The notes under the pieces: generated by a model
Told to the model about the DNA's origin: nothing
Seen by the model: the letters and a program-made list of their open reading frames with translations, nothing else
The model's database searches: none
Part shown: positions 1 to 9,658 of the stretch, one piece after another
Layout of the letters: each line of letters begins with the position of its first letter
Position numbering within the stretch: position 1 is the first letter of the stretch
Position numbers and translations under genes: made by a program
Assembly: GCA_963738445.1 (NCBI GenBank)
Contig: CAVTWS010000009.1
Location: 25,488-89,487 of the forward strand
DNA: 64,000 nucleotides
Direction: 5' to 3'
Source: CAVTWS01 sp963738445
GTDB lineage: Bacteria > Actinomycetota > Acidimicrobiia > Acidimicrobiales > SHLQ01

Positions 1-1
1 C

Positions 2-271
2 GGGCACACCTTCGAGGGCCACGAGGGCCTCCGGAAGATGCTGTCGGGGGCGCCCGGCGGGCTCCACCTCGGCGGCCCCCCCGTGGTCGAGCCCGTGGAC
101 GACGACCACGCCACGGCCCAGCAGAACCTGCTCTTCATCGACTCGGCGTCGGGCGAGCAGCGCTCGGCGGTCTACGACGACGAGCTGGTGCGCACACCGG
201 ACGGCTGGCGGATCGCCTATCGGCGCTGCCGCTTCATCGTGGCGGGCGGCCTGGCCGACCGCCCGGACTGA
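2..271 (+). CDS. SnoaL-like (NTF2-fold) protein, C-terminal part
   Basis: The reading frame is open from the window edge to the TGA at 269-271, giving about 89 residues with the N-terminus missing. The order 'GHEGLRKML', an acidic middle and a final strand ending in 'DGWRIAYRRCRF' matches the C-terminal half of SnoaL-like/NTF2-fold proteins, which end in a 'dGWrI..r' strand. These are small cone-shaped barrels acting as isomerases, dehydratases or ring-hydroxylating beta subunits; the substrate cannot be told here. The next gene starts 11 bases downstream, so the two are probably co-transcribed. The related proteins at 14990-15391 and 59556-60059 also lie in catabolic operons. Confidence 0.6.
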   Translation, partial: GHTFEGHEGLRKMLSGAPGGLHLGGPPVVEPVDDDHATAQQNLLFIDSASGEQRSAVYDDELVRTPDGWRIAYRRCRFIVAGGLADRPD

Positions 272-281
272 GGAGACGACC

Positions 282-1347
282 ATGGCCCCCGACATCGAGA
301 TCCCCGACCAGCCGGAAGCGGTCACCGCGGCATGGCTCACCGAGGCGCTGCAGGGGTCGCACGCCCGACGTCGAGGTCACCGGTGTGACCGTCCTCGACC
401 AGCACTCCGGCACGACGGGACGCCTGCGCCTTGGCCTCCAGTACGCACCCGGCCCCATCGGGCCCGAGACCGTGTTCGTCAAGCTGGCCCCGGAGGGCGA
501 GTCCCAACGGAAGATGGTCGCGGCCACGGACATGGGCCGGAAGGAGGCCCGCTTCTACGAGGAGCTGGCGGCGGAAGTCCCCGTGCGCGTTCCGGGCTGC
601 CTCTTCGCCGCCCACGGCGAGGAGCGCACCGAGTACGTCATGGTGCTCGAGGACCTGGAGGCGTCCGGGTGCACGTTCACCAGCCGCCTGGAGTCCGGGG
701 CCGAGGAGCACGGGCGCAAGGTGGTCGAGGCCCTCGCCCGGCTGCACGCCCACTTCTGGGAGGACCCTCGGTTCGACGACGAGCTGGCCTGGGTCCCGGT
801 CGCGATGCGAGGCAAGCGAGGTGCCCAGTTCATCCAGAGCGCCCTGGACCAGTTCGGCGACGACTTCCCGCCGGTGTTCACCGAGCTCTGCCGCCTCTAC
901 ATCGACCACGACGACGCCATCGTCGAGCTCTGGGACGAGGGCGAGCGGACGCTGGTCCACGGCGACACCCACGCCGGGAACCAGTTCGTGGACGGCGACG
1001 ACGTCGGGCTCTACGACTGGGCGGTGATCAGCCGCTCACCCGGCATCCGGGACATCGCCATCTACCTCGGCAACTCGGTCCCGACCGAGGTCCGTCAGGC
1101 CGAGGAGGCGGGCTGGCTGCGGGCCTACCGCCAGGGGCTCGTGGACGCCGGCGTGGACGCGCCGGCCGACGAGGTCCTGTGGGACCGTTACCGCCGCCTG
1201 GTGCTCTACGCCTGGATCGGCGCGACCACGACGGCGGCGGCGGGCAGCCGGTGGCAGCCCATCGAGGTGGGGATGCTGGGGATGACCCGGGCCACCCAGA
1301 CGTGCATCGATCTGGGGACGCTCGAGGCCTACCGCGACGCCCTCTGA
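282..1347 (+). CDS. Phosphotransferase (APH/EcK-like kinase) family protein, one frame break
   Basis: Small-molecule kinase of the aminoglycoside phosphotransferase/ecdysteroid-kinase-like fold, about 354 residues after correction. The ATG at 282 follows a GGAG at 272-275. The N-terminal frame reads to about 350 and continues in the next frame from about 355; dropping one G of the run at 353-356 joins them. Visible are 'TVFVKL' (ATP-binding lysine), 'MVLEDLEASG', the catalytic loop 'LVHGDTHAGNQF' near 955-990 and the metal-binding 'YDW'. Its closest relative in the window is 48023-49078, with the same 'LEDLEASGC' and 'SGTTGR' signatures. In this family an alcohol is phosphorylated by ATP; the substrate is unknown and a steroid or terpenoid alcohol is only a guess. 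Confidence 0.8.
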
Positions 1348-1353
1348 CGCCGG

Positions 1354-2202
1354 TCAGGGCCAGCCGGCGCCGGGGACGATGACCTCGACGGCCTCGATGC
1401 GCCCGAGGCCCTTGCCCGCGCACACCGACTCGCCGAACGCGGGCGCCGTGATCAGGTAGAGGGTCCGTCGGTCGGGGCCCCCGAGCGTGCAGGCGAAGGC
1501 GGGGAGGCTCGCCGTGACGGACTCGACGATCTCGCCGCCCTCGATCACCCGGTGGCAGCCGCCGCCGTAGGCGTCGGCCACCCAGATCGCCCCCTCGGCG
1601 TCGAGCACGCAGCCGTCGGGGCCCATGCCGTCCAGCTCGGCCCACGGCCGTCGATCCTCGAGCGTGCCGTCCTCCCGGATGGTGAAGGCCGTGTAGCGCC
1701 GGCCCATCGACTCGCCCACGATCAGCGTGGCGCCGTCCGGGGTCACGACCGAGCCGTTGGGGAAGCGGAGGTCTTTGGCCACCACCTCGCTCGTCCCGTC
1801 GGGCCGGACCAGGGCCAGGTCCGCCGCCCGCGGCTCCTCATCGCCCTCGGTGTCGAAGCCGAAGTTGCCCACGTACGCGTTTCCCCGACCGTCGATGACC
1901 ATGTCGTTGGCGTGGCCCGTGGCGATGGCCGACAGGTCGGCGTGAAGGTGGACCCCGCCGTCAGCGTCGATCCGTCGCACCTGTCGGGAGGTCATGGCGA
2001 CGACCAACAGCTCGCCCGACGGCAACCAGCCGAGCCCGCTGGGTTGGTCGTCGAGCTCGACCTCGACCCGGCGGTCACCGGTCGCACCGAACGAGGACAC
2101 CGCGTGGGCGAAGAAGTCGGAGACCCACAACCGGCCGTCGTGCCACCGGGGCCCCTCGCCGAAGTCCAGGCCCTCGTGGATGACCTCGACGGCGCCGCTC
2201 AC
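1354..2202 (-). CDS. SMP-30/gluconolactonase/LRE family protein
   Basis: Six-bladed propeller hydrolase of the SMP-30 family, 282 residues. The GTG at 2202 overlaps the stop of the P450 gene as GTGA, and homology begins right there ('EGLDFGEGPRWHDGRLWVSD'), so I prefer it to the longer open frame. Metal-site features are the early Glu in 'EGPRW', Asn and Asp in 'GHANDMVID' and 'DGMGPDGCVLDAEG'. The family hydrolyses lactones or esters with a divalent metal. It is the last gene of a leftward unit behind a P450, so a lactone made by oxidation of a lipid or terpenoid is a plausible but unproven substrate. Confidence 0.85.
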   Translation of the reverse strand: MSGAVEVIHEGLDFGEGPRWHDGRLWVSDFFAHAVSSFGATGDRRVEVELDDQPSGLGWLPSGELLVVAMTSRQVRRIDADGGVHLHADLSAIATGHANDMVIDGRGNAYVGNFGFDTEGDEEPRAADLALVRPDGTSEVVAKDLRFPNGSVVTPDGATLIVGESMGRRYTAFTIREDGTLEDRRPWAELDGMGPDGCVLDAEGAIWVADAYGGGCHRVIEGGEIVESVTASLPAFACTLGGPDRRTLYLITAPAFGESVCAGKGLGRIEAVEVIVPGAGWP

Positions 2203-3401
2203 GAGCCGCCAGTCGTGACCGGTAGCTTCTCCCAGCCCCGCACATGCGCGGTGTGGGCCTGCTTGGCGTTGTCCCAGTCGACGTCCCATTCGGGCCACCG
2301 CTGGAGCACCTCGTCGAGCGCGACCCGTCCCTCCAGCCGGGCCAGCGCCGCCCCGAGGCAGAAGTGGATCCCGTAGCCGAAGCTCAGGTGGTGTCCGATG
2401 TCCCGGTGGATGTCGAAGCGGTCACCGTCGGGGAACTGCCGGTCGTCCCGGTTCGCGGAGCCGTTGATCAGGACCACGACGCCGTCCTCGGGGAGGCGCT
2501 CGCCGTGCAGCTCCACCGCCCTGGACAGCACCCGCACCTGGACGGGCGACGGGGCCTCGTAGCGCAGGATCTCCTCGACGGCGTTGGGAATGAGGGCGCG
2601 GTCCTCGACCAGCTCCCGGCGCTGGTCGGGGTGCTCAGCCAGCAACTTTCCGGTCCAGCCGATGAGCCGGGTCGCGGTCTCGTTGCCCGCCCCCGCGATC
2701 ATGAGGACGTAGAGGAGCGCCTCCTGGCGGGTGAGGGTGCGAACCGTGCCGGTCTCGTCCTCGAACTCGGTGTGGACGAGCTCGGTCATCAGGTCGTCGG
2801 AGGGGTGCTCCATCCGCCAGTCGACGTACTCGGCGAAGGCCTCGCCGGTCAGGGCCATCTCGGTGACGCTGGCCTCGCCGTCCTCGGAGAGCGCCATGCT
2901 CCGGTCGAGACGCTCGCGGATCGCCACCTGGTCGTCCTCGGGGATGCCCAGCAGCATGCCGATGGTGCGCATCGGCATCTGGGCGCCGAGGTCCTCGACG
3001 AAGTCGAACCGGTCGGTGCCCACCAGGGGGTCCAGGCTGCCGGCACAGAAGGCGCGGACCTTGCCCTCGAGGGCCTGCATGCGCTTGGGCGTGAAGACCC
3101 GGGCCAGCAGGCCCCGGTGCACGTCGTGGATCGGCGGGTCCTCCATGAGGATGATGCCCGGAGGCATCTCGAGGCCGGCCTCGACGAAGTCCAGCGTCGT
3201 GCCCTTGCCCGACCGGAAGGTGTCCCAGTCCTTGAGCGCGCCCTCGACGTCGTCGAAGCGGCTCAGGGCCCAGAAGTCGTGGGGGTCGTTGCGGTAGAGC
3301 GGGGCCTCGTCCCGCATCCGGCGCCAGACCGGGTGCGGGTCCTTGTCGATCTCGATGTCGTAGGGGTCGTAGTAGATCTCGCTGTCCTCCAGCGCGGTCA
3401 T
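2199..3401 (-). CDS. Cytochrome P450
   Basis: Bacterial soluble P450 of 400 residues, full length for the family. The I-helix oxygen-binding motif is 'AGAGNETAT', the K-helix ExxR is 'EEILRYEAP', and the heme loop is 'FGYGIHFCLGAALARLEG', with Cys as the thiolate ligand. It would hydroxylate a hydrophobic substrate using electrons from ferredoxin; no ferredoxin or reductase gene is visible in the window. It sits 12 bases downstream of a truncated SDR reading frame and overlaps the SMP-30 gene by 4 bases, so the two enzymes are translationally coupled. The CYP family number cannot be assigned by eye. Confidence 0.93.
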   Translation of the reverse strand: MTALEDSEIYYDPYDIEIDKDPHPVWRRMRDEAPLYRNDPHDFWALSRFDDVEGALKDWDTFRSGKGTTLDFVEAGLEMPPGIILMEDPPIHDVHRGLLARVFTPKRMQALEGKVRAFCAGSLDPLVGTDRFDFVEDLGAQMPMRTIGMLLGIPEDDQVAIRERLDRSMALSEDGEASVTEMALTGEAFAEYVDWRMEHPSDDLMTELVHTEFEDETGTVRTLTRQEALLYVLMIAGAGNETATRLIGWTGKLLAEHPDQRRELVEDRALIPNAVEEILRYEAPSPVQVRVLSRAVELHGERLPEDGVVVLINGSANRDDRQFPDGDRFDIHRDIGHHLSFGYGIHFCLGAALARLEGRVALDEVLQRWPEWDVDWDNAKQAHTAHVRGWEKLPVTTGGS

Positions 3402-3413
3402 GCGGGTCGGCTC

Positions 3414-3725
3414 CTAGATCGGGCGGCGGGGGGTGATGGCGATCGACGGGATCGTGGCCGTGGCGCCGCAGCGGAGCACGGCGTCCACGGCGCCCACGAA
3501 GTGGTCGATGTCCATCAGCTTGTCGGTGATCAGACCCCGATCAGACCACACCGGGAAGAGCTCCATGGTCAGGTCCGGGTCCCAATCGGCCATGACCTGG
3601 GAGACGCCGTCGCTGTCGCCGCCGGCGCACTCCCCCACGATGACGCGGGTGAAGCCGACCTCAGGGTGCTCGGCCCGCCAGGCCTCGACCAGCTTGTCCA
3701 GCTCCGCATCCCGTTCATCGCACAA
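3414..3725 (-). pseudogene. C-terminal fragment of a short-chain dehydrogenase (5'-truncated)
   Basis: A 103-codon frame whose content ('FTRVIVGECAGGDSDG', 'DIDHFVGAVDAVLRCGA', 'IPSIAITPR') resembles only the last third of atypical SDR proteins; the Rossmann glycine motif and YxxxK are absent. The frame opens at a TTG (3725) inside the promoter region with no Shine-Dalgarno sequence. The best leaderless start for the -10 at 3726-3731 would be the ATG at 3718, which is in a different frame. I therefore read it as a decapitated gene kept between a promoter and the P450. It could still be translated as a small protein. The family call rests on C-terminal resemblance only. Confidence 0.5.
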
Positions 3726-3754
3726 ACTCTAGTATTTTTTGATACTGACGTCAG
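3726..3754 (-). promoter_or_regulatory. Leftward promoter of the SDR-fragment/P450/SMP-30 unit
   Basis: On the minus strand, CTGACG (3754-3749), a 17-base spacer and TAGAGT (3731-3726). The -35 is half of the palindrome CTGACGTCAG at 3745-3754. An ATG lies 7 bases past the -10, but not in the frame of the SDR remnant. Confidence 0.5.
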
Positions 3755-3767
3755 ATCCAAGTATTGT
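3739..3767 (+). promoter_or_regulatory. Rightward promoter with GACGTC palindrome in the spacer
   Basis: TTGATA (3739-3744), 17 bases, TATTGT (3762-3767). The perfect 10-base palindrome CTGACGTCAG (3745-3754) fills the start of the spacer, a typical operator position. It faces the amidohydrolase/acyl-CoA ligase pair. Confidence 0.6.
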
Positions 3768-3805
3768 GGCGTGTGCCCTCCTCACCCACCGGAAAGGTCC
3801 GCCGG

Positions 3806-4987
3806 ATGTACGTGCCGATCTTCGACGCCGACAACCACCTCTACGAGACGCGGGACTCCTTCACGAAGTTCCTCCCGAAGGCGTACCGCAACGTCATCCG
3901 CTACGTAGAGGTCGACGGCCGGACGAAGATCGCCGTCAACGGCCAGATCAGCGAGTACATCCCGAACCCGACGTTCGACGTCGTGGCCCGGCCCGGCGCC
4001 CAGGAGGAGTACTACCGGAAGGGCAACCCGGACGGGAAGACCATGCGGGAGATCTTCGGCGAGCCGATCAAGGCGCGCGCCGAGTTCCGCGAGCCCGGCC
4101 CCCGCCTCGAGGTGATGGACCAGCAGGGCGTCGAGCGCACGCTGCTCTTCCCCACCCTGGCCAGCCTCCTCGAGGAGCGCCTGCGGGACCTTCCGGAGGC
4201 CACCCACGTCGTCATCCACGCCCTCAACGAGTGGATGCACGAGACCTGGACCTACGACTACGAGGGCCGCATCTTCGCCACCCCGGTCATCACGCTCCCC
4301 ATCGTCGAGAAGGCCATCGAGGAGCTCGAGTGGGTGGTCGAACGGGGCGCCAAGGTCGTCCTCATCCGGCCCGCCCCGGTGCCCGGGTTCCGGGGCTCGC
4401 GCTCGTTCGCCCTACCGGAGTTCGACCCGTTCTGGGAGCGGGTCGTTGCCCACGGCACGCTGGTGTGCCTCCACTCGTCGGACAGCGGCTACGACCGCTA
4501 CGCCAACGACTGGCTCGGCAGCGACGGCGAGTTCCTCCCGTTCCAACCGAACCCGTTCCGGATGTACAGCATGTGGCGCCCGATCGAGGACGCCGTCGTG
4601 TCCTTGGCGTGCCACGGTGCGCTGGCGAAGTTCCCCGAGCTGAAGATCGCGGTCATCGAGAACGGCGCGACCTGGGTGGAGCCGCTCCTGAAGAAGATGG
4701 CACTGCTGTGGAAGAAGCAGCCGCAGGCGTTCCCCGAGAACCCCATCGACGCCATCAAGCGCTGCATCCACATCAGCCCGTTCTGGGAGGAGGACCTCGG
4801 CGAGCTGGCCGAGCTGCTCGGCGAGGACAACATCCTGTTCGGGTCCGACTACCCCCACCCCGAGGGTCTGGCGAACCCCCGCAGCTACGTCGAAGACCTG
4901 GCCCACCTCCCCGAGGACCTGCAGCGCAAGCTCATGGGTGGCAACCTCGCCCGCCTCATGGGCCTCCCCGCCGAGGTCACCGCTTGA
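3806..4987 (+). CDS. Amidohydrolase family protein (ACMSD/LigW-like TIM barrel)
   Basis: Metal-dependent hydrolase or decarboxylase of the amidohydrolase_2 group, 393 residues. The frame is open to 3764, but the ATG at 3806 is preceded by GGAAAGG at 3791-3797 with 8-base spacing and begins the family-typical 'MYVPIFDADNHLYE', where 'DADNH' is the first metal-ligand motif. Further sites are 'VCLHSS' with a ligand His, and 'LFGSDYPHPEG' with the catalytic Asp near the C-terminus. Relatives act on carboxylic acids or lactone-like ring-cleavage products. The paralogue at 40382-41581 sits in the large P450 operon. The ligase gene follows 9 bases downstream and the promoter carries the GACGTC element. 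Confidence 0.88.
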   Translation: MYVPIFDADNHLYETRDSFTKFLPKAYRNVIRYVEVDGRTKIAVNGQISEYIPNPTFDVVARPGAQEEYYRKGNPDGKTMREIFGEPIKARAEFREPGPRLEVMDQQGVERTLLFPTLASLLEERLRDLPEATHVVIHALNEWMHETWTYDYEGRIFATPVITLPIVEKAIEELEWVVERGAKVVLIRPAPVPGFRGSRSFALPEFDPFWERVVAHGTLVCLHSSDSGYDRYANDWLGSDGEFLPFQPNPFRMYSMWRPIEDAVVSLACHGALAKFPELKIAVIENGATWVEPLLKKMALLWKKQPQAFPENPIDAIKRCIHISPFWEEDLGELAELLGEDNILFGSDYPHPEGLANPRSYVEDLAHLPEDLQRKLMGGNLARLMGLPAEVTA

Positions 4988-4996
4988 CGGTCCCGG

Positions 4997-6601
<1,605 letters not shown>

Positions 6602-6647
6602 GCCGGGCGGGGTGCTGTGCGAGAAGCCCACGGCGAGGGACATGTGC

Positions 6648-8072
6648 TCATCCCCGGGCGGTGACGTCACCGGGGTCGGCGTCCCCCGCCGGCACGTCGA
6701 CGTCGAGCGAGAGCGCGGTCTCGAGGACATCCAGCTCCGTCGCCATGCGGTCGAGGAACCGCCGTGGCTCGGAGAGGACGCCGTGGCCGACGAGGAGTCC
6801 GACCGACATGCGGCCGGCGTAGCTGTGGGCCGTGACGTTGACGTTGCAGGGGTTCATGACCACCGCGAACGAGATCCAGTCGGTGATCTCGAGGGTCCCC
6901 ATCCACCGAGGCTGGTCAGGACCGCGCACGTTGGCCGTTACGACGTGGGAGTTGACCCGCGGGAGGCGTCGCCCGCCGTGGTAGAGGAAGGCCGCAGTCA
7001 GCCGGCAGGTGTAGGTCGCCCACCGGCCGCTCATGTCCAAGCCGCCCTCTCGCTTGAGCTCCACGCCCTCCCGACAGCTGCGCGCCGTCTCGAGCAACCG
7101 ATCCACCGGGTCGGCGTCCTCGGTCCACAGCCGCACGGTGGTCGGGGTCACCCGGTTCCCCGCGGTCCGCCTCGGGTCATTGCCGTCGGCGGCGATCCCG
7201 AACGCCGCCATGCAGGGTCCCAGCGACTCGCCCCGGACCTCCAGCTCGTCCCGGAGGGCCGCCGCGATGAGCGTGTGGTAGACGCCGTTGACGGTGACGT
7301 CAGTGGCTTTGGCGATCCGGCGCAGACGATCCAGGGGGAGGTCGACCGACGCGCAAACCCGGGTCTCATCGAGCCCGAGGTTGGTGAAGTTCCGGGGGGC
7401 TCCGGCAAACGGCGGCAGGTCCGCGTGGTCCCTCCGGTAGTCCTGCTTGCGCCGAGCCCCGCGCAGGGTGTCTCGCACCAGCGGACCGAGGTTCAGCACC
7501 AACCTCGGCGCCTCCCACAGCACGCGACGATGGAGGGCGGCGTCGGTGACCGGCTTGGCCGCCTCCGCCGGTCGGGGAGTCGGCTTCTCCCCCGGCTCCT
7601 GGGTGGTGAGCAGCAGGAGGTTGTTCAGCGCCGTCCCACCGTCGACGACAGCATGGTGGACGCGGGCGACGAGGGCCTGGCGACCCCCCTCGAGGCCATG
7701 CACGAGCGTGAGCGACCACAGCGGCCGTTCCAGGTCGAGCGGACTCGACGCCAGCCGGCTGTGGACGGCGTCCAGCGTCGCCCGGTCCCCGGGGGACCCG
7801 GCCGTGAGCTCATCGAGGTGGTCGGCGAGCACGAAGTCGGGATCGGTGACCCAGAACGGGCGGCCGGGGAACCACGGAGCGACGCGAACCCGTTGGCCGA
7901 GCCGCGGGACCAGCCCGACGAGGTCGGCCATCCCCCGTTCGAGATCGGCCAGGGTGAGGGGCGCACCGCGCTGCGCCGGATCGAGGATTGCCGACTTGAG
8001 CGTGTGCATCGGCACCGACGGGCGCTCCATGTGCCACAGAAGGGCGTCAGTGCCCGTCATCCGCTCGATCAC
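6648..8072 (-). CDS. WS/DGAT family O-acyltransferase
   Basis: Wax ester synthase/diacylglycerol acyltransferase family, 474 residues. It starts 'MTGTDALLWHMERPSVPMH', the classic N-terminus, and carries the catalytic 'HHAVVDGG' (HHxxxDG), then 'NVRGPDQPRWMG', a variant of the usual 'N(V/I)PGP'. Enzymes of this family move an acyl group from acyl-CoA to a long-chain alcohol or diacylglycerol at the membrane. The ATG at 8072 overlaps the upstream ligase stop as ATGA, so ligation and esterification are coupled. It is the last gene of the leftward operon starting at 12325, which holds a second WS/DGAT. Confidence 0.9.
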   Translation of the reverse strand: MIERMTGTDALLWHMERPSVPMHTLKSAILDPAQRGAPLTLADLERGMADLVGLVPRLGQRVRVAPWFPGRPFWVTDPDFVLADHLDELTAGSPGDRATLDAVHSRLASSPLDLERPLWSLTLVHGLEGGRQALVARVHHAVVDGGTALNNLLLLTTQEPGEKPTPRPAEAAKPVTDAALHRRVLWEAPRLVLNLGPLVRDTLRGARRKQDYRRDHADLPPFAGAPRNFTNLGLDETRVCASVDLPLDRLRRIAKATDVTVNGVYHTLIAAALRDELEVRGESLGPCMAAFGIAADGNDPRRTAGNRVTPTTVRLWTEDADPVDRLLETARSCREGVELKREGGLDMSGRWATYTCRLTAAFLYHGGRRLPRVNSHVVTANVRGPDQPRWMGTLEITDWISFAVVMNPCNVNVTAHSYAGRMSVGLLVGHGVLSEPRRFLDRMATELDVLETALSLDVDVPAGDADPGDVTARG

Positions 8073-9658
8073 GACCGGGCCCCCTCGGCCACGGCGGCGG
8101 CCCAGGCATAGTCGGGCTTGCCGTTGGGCCCTCGGACGACCTGGTCGACGTGGGCCACCAGGCGGGGCAACTTGTAGCCGGCCAGCTCGGCCCGGGCGTG
8201 CGCCTGCAGGGCATCGAGCGGGATCGGGGTGCCGGAGCGGGTCTGGACGACGGCGGCGACGGTGGCGCCCCAGCGCTCGTCCGGCACCCCGACCACGAGC
8301 GTGTCGAGGACGTCGGGGTGGCCCTTGAGGACGGCCTCGACCTCCTCCGGGAAGACCTTTTCGCCACCGGTGTTGATGCAGCCCGACCCCCGACCGAGCA
8401 GGCGGACGGTGCCGTCGGCGTCGACCGTGGCGTGGTCACCGGGCATCACCCAGCGCCTCCCGTCGACCTCGGCGAACGTGGCCCGGGTCTTGGCCTCGTC
8501 CTTGTAGTAGCCGAGGGGGACGTGGCCCTGACGGGCCAGGCGCCCGACCACGCCGGATCCTGGTGTCACCGGGCGGAGGTCGTCGTCGAGCACCGTGGTC
8601 CGGTCGTCCACGGTGAACGTCTCGGCATCGGTGCCCGTACGTGAGCCGGTGGTGCCGGTCTCCGACGACCCGAAGACGTCCATCACGATCGTGGCCGGGA
8701 ACAGCTCCCCCGCCTGCCGCTTGGTCGCCGGCGAGAGGACCGCACCACCCGAGGACAGGACGAACAGCGACGAGGCGTCGATGCCCTCGTGGGTGGCGTA
8801 GTGGTCGAGGAGCGGGCGCATCATGGCGTCGCCGACGACGGCGATCATGTTCACGCCTTGGGACTCGATGAGCCCCCAGAGCTCGGCGGGGTCGAAGACC
8901 CCGGGCGAGGCCAGCACCACCGACGACCCGCCGAAGAACCCGTTGAACACCCCCCAGTGCGCGCTCACGTGCATGAGGGGCGGGGCGTAGAGCTGGACCA
9001 TCGGGTGCTCCTGGACCCGTTCGCCGAGCTGGTCCGGGTCGCTGATCGGGCCCTTGTCCAGCAGCGGGTCGCCGCCACCGAGAGCCGCGAAGAACAGGTC
9101 CTCGTGGCGCCACATCACGCCCTTGGGCATCCCGGTGGTGCCGCCGGTGTAGGCGATGTAGAGGTCGTCGCCCGACCGGCCCGACCAGTCCCGGTGCGCC
9201 GGCGCCTCCGCCAGCGCGACCTCGTAGTCGGTCGCCCCGCCGGGGACGTCGACGCCCGAGCCGTCCTCGACGACGAGCAGGTGCTCGATCCCGCCCACCT
9301 CCACCACGGCACCGCCGACGACGTCGCCGAAGCGACGGTGGAACACGATCGTGGTGAGGTCGGCGTCGTCGTACAGGTACTCGAGCTCGCGCTCGACGTA
9401 CCGGTGGTTCACGTTGATCGGGACGGCCGAGAGCTTGAACGCCGCCAGCATGGCCTCGACGTACTCGGTCCCGTTCAGCAGCTGGAGCCCGACGTGGTCG
9501 CCGCGGCCCACACCGAGGGTGCGGAGGTGGTGGGCCAGGCGGTCGGCCCGCTCGTCGAGCTCGCGGTAGGTCAACCGGCGGGCGGGGGTGTGCAGGGCCA
9601 ACCGGTCCGGGACGACGTCGGCGACTCGCTCGTAGAGCGCGGCCAGGTTGTACGTCAC
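8069..9658 (-). CDS. Acyl-CoA synthetase, FadD19/FadD3-like
   Basis: Long-chain or steroid-type acyl-CoA ligase of 529 residues. Motifs: 'YTGGTTGMPKGV', 'VFGSSETGTTG', 'GSGCINTGGEKVFPEEVE' and the C-terminal 'GPNGKPDYAWA', the 'GK.DY.WA' signature typical of FadD19/FadD17/FadD3-like ligases of steroid side-chain degradation. The open frame runs on upstream only because it lies in phase with the WS/DGAT gene; the real start is the GTG at 9658, overlapping that gene's stop as GTGA. Flanked on both sides by WS/DGAT genes, it may supply acyl-CoA for storage-lipid or sterol-ester formation. Specificity is inferred. Confidence 0.88.
   Translation of the reverse strand: MTYNLAALYERVADVVPDRLALHTPARRLTYRELDERADRLAHHLRTLGVGRGDHVGLQLLNGTEYVEAMLAAFKLSAVPINVNHRYVERELEYLYDDADLTTIVFHRRFGDVVGGAVVEVGGIEHLLVVEDGSGVDVPGGATDYEVALAEAPAHRDWSGRSGDDLYIAYTGGTTGMPKGVMWRHEDLFFAALGGGDPLLDKGPISDPDQLGERVQEHPMVQLYAPPLMHVSAHWGVFNGFFGGSSVVLASPGVFDPAELWGLIESQGVNMIAVVGDAMMRPLLDHYATHEGIDASSLFVLSSGGAVLSPATKRQAGELFPATIVMDVFGSSETGTTGSRTGTDAETFTVDDRTTVLDDDLRPVTPGSGVVGRLARQGHVPLGYYKDEAKTRATFAEVDGRRWVMPGDHATVDADGTVRLLGRGSGCINTGGEKVFPEEVEAVLKGHPDVLDTLVVGVPDERWGATVAAVVQTRSGTPIPLDALQAHARAELAGYKLPRLVAHVDQVVRGPNGKPDYAWAAAVAEGARS

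Noticed and set aside
2244..3908. Long plus-strand open frame opposite the P450 gene
   Set aside because: It is antisense to a clear P450, has a biased Val/Glu/Asp-rich translation and no family resemblance. Long antisense frames are expected in GC-rich DNA; 4412-6511, 6306-8111 and 25292-27370 are rejected for the same reason.
6660..6671. Perfect palindrome GGTGACGTCACC with a GACGTC core
   Set aside because: It lies inside the 3' end of the WS/DGAT gene, has GC-rich flanks and no nearby start, unlike the AT-flanked intergenic elements. It is best read as coding sequence; a weak hairpin is possible but there is no T-run for a terminator.
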